A stretch of DNA of 64,000 nucleotides from Flavobacterium arcticum. GTDB taxonomy: Bacteria; Bacteroidota; Bacteroidia; Flavobacteriales; Flavobacteriaceae. The position numbers were made by a program, and so were the translations under genes. Positions 62,159 to 64,000 of the stretch are shown here, piece after piece; the first letter of the stretch is position 1; every line of letters begins with the position of its first letter. Where the stretch lies: contig NZ_CP031188.1 in the NCBI RefSeq assembly GCF_003344925.1, positions 2,906,357 through 2,970,356 on the forward strand. The letters run 5' to 3'. Below the pieces are notes generated by a model. It was not told where the DNA came from. It saw nothing but the letters and a program-made list of their open reading frames with translations, and did not search any database.

Positions 62159-62717
62159 CGGAACCTCTTTTATCCTTTCAAAAGGAAAAAAACTTAAAAT
62201 TACAGATATTGAAGGCGAACAAGTTGCCGACTTGCTATGTTATAACCTGAACGATAAAAAAGAGTATCTTTCGTCAGGCAGGACTATTGACTATGCCGAA
62301 ACTATATTTCTTACAGAAGGACATCCTTTTTACTCCAACCGCAGTAATGTAATGTTTACGATGATTGAAGATACTGTAAAAAGACATGACTTTTTACTGA
62401 CGCCTTGCAGCTCAGATACTTTTAGAATAATATATGGGCATGAACATCCGCATCAGGGGTGTTTTGGTAATTTATGTAATGCATTACAAGAATATAATAT
62501 AACTCCTGATGAGATACCTACCACATTTAATGTATTTATGCATGTAACTGTAAACGGTGAGACAGGTAAAGTAGATGTACTGCCGCCTAAAAGTAAAGCT
62601 GGTGATTATATTATTATTGAAGCTAAAATGGATTTACTTGTAGGATTAACAGCATGTTCAGCAGAGATGTCTAATAACTATTCGTTTAAACCTATAGGTT
62701 ACGAAATACTTGACTAA
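62136..62717 (+). CDS. DUF1989 (urea carboxylase-associated/carboxyguanidine deiminase-like) protein
   Basis: A 193-residue protein with the DUF1989 pattern: GEQVADLLCYN (27-37), SSGRTIDYAE (47-56), TPCSSDTFRIIYG (89-101), HEHPHQGCFGNLCNAL (102-117), FNVFMHVTV and MDLLVGLTACSAEMSNN. The Cys and His residues in these motifs probably hold a metal. Relatives CgdA and CgdB (formerly urea carboxylase-associated proteins) form carboxyguanidine deiminase in guanidine degradation. Its start overlaps the GntA-like gene. No guanidine carboxylase or allophanate hydrolase gene is nearby, so a different nitrogen compound is likely. Confidence 0.87.
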   Translation: MKIINPRSGTSFILSKGKKLKITDIEGEQVADLLCYNLNDKKEYLSSGRTIDYAETIFLTEGHPFYSNRSNVMFTMIEDTVKRHDFLLTPCSSDTFRIIYGHEHPHQGCFGNLCNALQEYNITPDEIPTTFNVFMHVTVNGETGKVDVLPPKSKAGDYIIIEAKMDLLVGLTACSAEMSNNYSFKPIGYEILD

Positions 62718-62737
62718 AATTTCAATATTATATATAC

Positions 62738-62768
62738 TTGTTTATACTTGAGTAAAAAAATACCTTTG
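62738..62768 (+). promoter_or_regulatory. yigZ-type gene promoter
   Basis: TTG (62738-62740) and TACCTTTG (62761-62768) with a 20-bp spacer. The ATG is only 8 bp after the -7 element, so the mRNA would be almost leaderless. Confidence 0.68.
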
Positions 62769-62776
62769 CAGTACTC

Positions 62777-63376
62777 ATGGAAAACGACACGTATAAAACT
62801 ATTGATGCCCCATCAGAAGAAACACTGTTTAAAGAAAAAAACAGCAAGTTCTTCGGTTATGCTGTTCCTGTTACTACCGAAGACGAGGCAAAAACAATAC
62901 TGGAAGAGTTACGTAAAAAACATCACTCGGCTCGCCACTGGTGCTATGCCTACCAAATAGGCATAGAAGATATACAATACCGTGCTAACGACGATGGCGA
63001 ACCTAACAACTCGGCAGGAATGCCTATTTACGGACAAATACAGTCGTTTGAGGTAACTAATGTACTTATAGTAATAGTTCGTTACTTCGGAGGGGTAAAG
63101 CTCGGTGTAGGCGGTCTTATATCTGCTTATAAAACTTCGGCACAAATGGCACTTGAGGCTTCTAATATTATTGAGAAAACTATTGATGTGCACTACACAC
63201 TGAAATTTAGTTATCAAAATATGAACAAAGTGATGCGGGTAATAAAAGAAAAAAACTTAGATATTGTATCGCAAAAAATGGAAATGGATTGTGAAATAAT
63301 AGTGAGTACCCGAAAAAAAAATGCCCCAATGGTACTTGAGGCATTTACTAATTTATACGAAATAATCGTAAAATAA
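62777..63376 (+). CDS. YigZ/IMPACT family protein
   Basis: A 199-residue protein with the UPF0029/IMPACT signature: KNSKFFGYAVPV, KKHHSARHWCYAY, RANDDGEPNNSAGMPIYGQI and IVRYFGGVKLGVGGLISAYKTSA. A C-terminal ferredoxin-like domain (about 135-199) follows. Members are linked to translation control or proline-peptide processing in some organisms; the bacterial role is not clear. It has its own promoter. Confidence 0.93.
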   Translation: MENDTYKTIDAPSEETLFKEKNSKFFGYAVPVTTEDEAKTILEELRKKHHSARHWCYAYQIGIEDIQYRANDDGEPNNSAGMPIYGQIQSFEVTNVLIVIVRYFGGVKLGVGGLISAYKTSAQMALEASNIIEKTIDVHYTLKFSYQNMNKVMRVIKEKNLDIVSQKMEMDCEIIVSTRKKNAPMVLEAFTNLYEIIVK

Positions 63377-63430
63377 ATAATCGACATAATCACTTTAATA
63401 GTTAATTAGGTGCTGTTATAATGCTAAAAA

Positions 63431-63829
63431 CTAAAAAATAAGTTTCTCTTTCACATACTCAGGAGGAGCTACAGGACGTCCTGTTTTCATGTCTACAAAC
63501 ACTAATATTGAGTTACCTATTGTTAATAACTCTTCGTTCTCATTATAAATCTCATAGTCAAATTCTATCTTAACTGACTCTTGTTTTTTAAAGATTGTTT
63601 TTATTGTTAAGAGATCATCATACCGTGCGGGCTTTTTAAAATTTAACGTTAAACTAACAACAGGCAACATAATGCCCTTCTCTTCCATAAACTTATAGCT
63701 AAGACCCAGATTTCTAAGCCATTCTACACGACCCATCTCAAAATACTGTGCATAATTACCATGATATACCACCCCCATTTGGTCGGTTTCTGCATATCGG
63801 ACTCTTGTTTCAATTTGATAAATTTTCAT
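63431..63829 (-). CDS. Acyl-CoA thioesterase, YbgC/FadM hotdog family
   Basis: A 132-residue hotdog-fold enzyme. It has RVRYAETDQMGVVYHGNYAQYFEMGRVEWLR, with Asp16 and His23 in the catalytic DxMGxVYHxxY pattern, and ENEELLTIGNSILVFVDMKTGRP near the end. It should hydrolyse acyl-CoA thioesters. It lies last on the minus strand of the window; the upstream region continues to the window edge. Confidence 0.93.
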   Translation of the reverse strand: MKIYQIETRVRYAETDQMGVVYHGNYAQYFEMGRVEWLRNLGLSYKFMEEKGIMLPVVSLTLNFKKPARYDDLLTIKTIFKKQESVKIEFDYEIYNENEELLTIGNSILVFVDMKTGRPVAPPEYVKEKLIF

Positions 63830-64000
63830 ATTTTTATAACGTTAATTTTATATCAATTCTTCTTAAATAAGACTTACGATTTTTTTTTAAAATAATCAAT
63901 ATGCCTAAAGTTTTTTTTTGAAAAAATTTGTTCACATATTTGTTCTCCCGAATAGGAACGACTCTCTTTCGCTCCTTTTGTAAGACATCTATTATAAAAA
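63830..64000. other. Intergenic region at the right edge
   Basis: This 171-bp stretch is very AT-rich, with two T runs (63880s and 63910s) and a promoter-like TTTG/TATTTG pair near 63915-63945 pointing rightward. No coding frame is seen. It is probably the shared upstream region of the thioesterase and of a gene beyond the window. A location close to dnaA/oriC is possible from flavobacterial gene order but no clear DnaA box was found. Confidence 0.4.

Noticed and set aside
63955..63985. DnaA boxes near the right edge
   Set aside because: TTGTTCACA-like words occur, but none matches TTATNCACA well enough to call an origin.
1..64000. CRISPR arrays, rRNA genes and insertion sequences
   Set aside because: No regularly spaced repeats, rRNA segments, transposase frames or IS-type inverted repeats were found on reading the window.

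Overview
The window is 64 kb of AT-rich chromosomal DNA from a member of the Flavobacteriaceae (Bacteroidota), probably Flavobacterium or a close relative. The evidence is: type IX secretion (Por) C-terminal sorting domains at the left edge; family types typical of the group (DUF4199, DUF4290, DUF5686, GlmU-like, type B L31); promoters carrying the flavobacterial -7 motif TAnnTTTG, sometimes with a TTG about 17-20 bases upstream; and a coiled-coil gene-zapA-6S RNA-rny arrangement. Most genes are housekeeping and stand in short operons separated by strong hairpin terminators.

Layout. 1-1.4 kb: the end of an ASPIC/UnbV-type secreted protein, a cupredoxin with a sorting domain, and a stray sorting-domain remnant. 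1.4-14.3 kb: carB, rpmH, a TPR protein, a lytic transglycosylase, a hydrolase, a pirin-acetyltransferase-SDR operon, mtaB, a peptide-binding lipoprotein, a nuclease, a GlmU-like protein and rpmE2. 14.5-19.6 kb: an envelope or glycan operon (DUF4199, glycosyltransferase, phosphohexomutase, MsbA-like ABC exporter). 19.7-26.1 kb: a HAD hydrolase, a DUF2971 protein, and an M23 peptidase-TonB receptor-EF-hand lipoprotein set. 26.2-28.7 kb: coiled-coil protein, ZapA, 6S RNA, RNase Y. 28.7-35.0 kb: a kinase/receiver pair, XerD, a PfkB kinase, AroQ and three related outer-membrane barrels.

35.5-38.6 kb is the clearest accessory region. A two-gene BsuBI/PstI-type restriction-modification system lies between an intact tRNA-Met gene and a 45-bp exact copy of that tRNA's 3' half. 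Paired TGTTCA repeats with 12-bp spacing sit at both ends. No integrase is present, so it looks like a minimal, perhaps trans-mobilised, tRNA-integrated defence island.

38.7-64 kb: a START-like protein, a class IV aminotransferase, YqgE, HU, fmt-recQ-ATPase, DUF493-DUF4290-murA, a DUF5686 outer-membrane protein, a NYN-LOTUS/EcsC cluster, hisS, an FtsX-type permease, prmC, ribD, a translationally overlapping pair of a YqcI/YcgG (GntA-like) haem enzyme and a DUF1989 protein, YigZ and a hotdog thioesterase. MurA has Asp where the fosfomycin-sensitive enzymes have Cys.

Limits: all functional calls rest on motif recognition by eye. No database search, structure prediction or covariance model was run.
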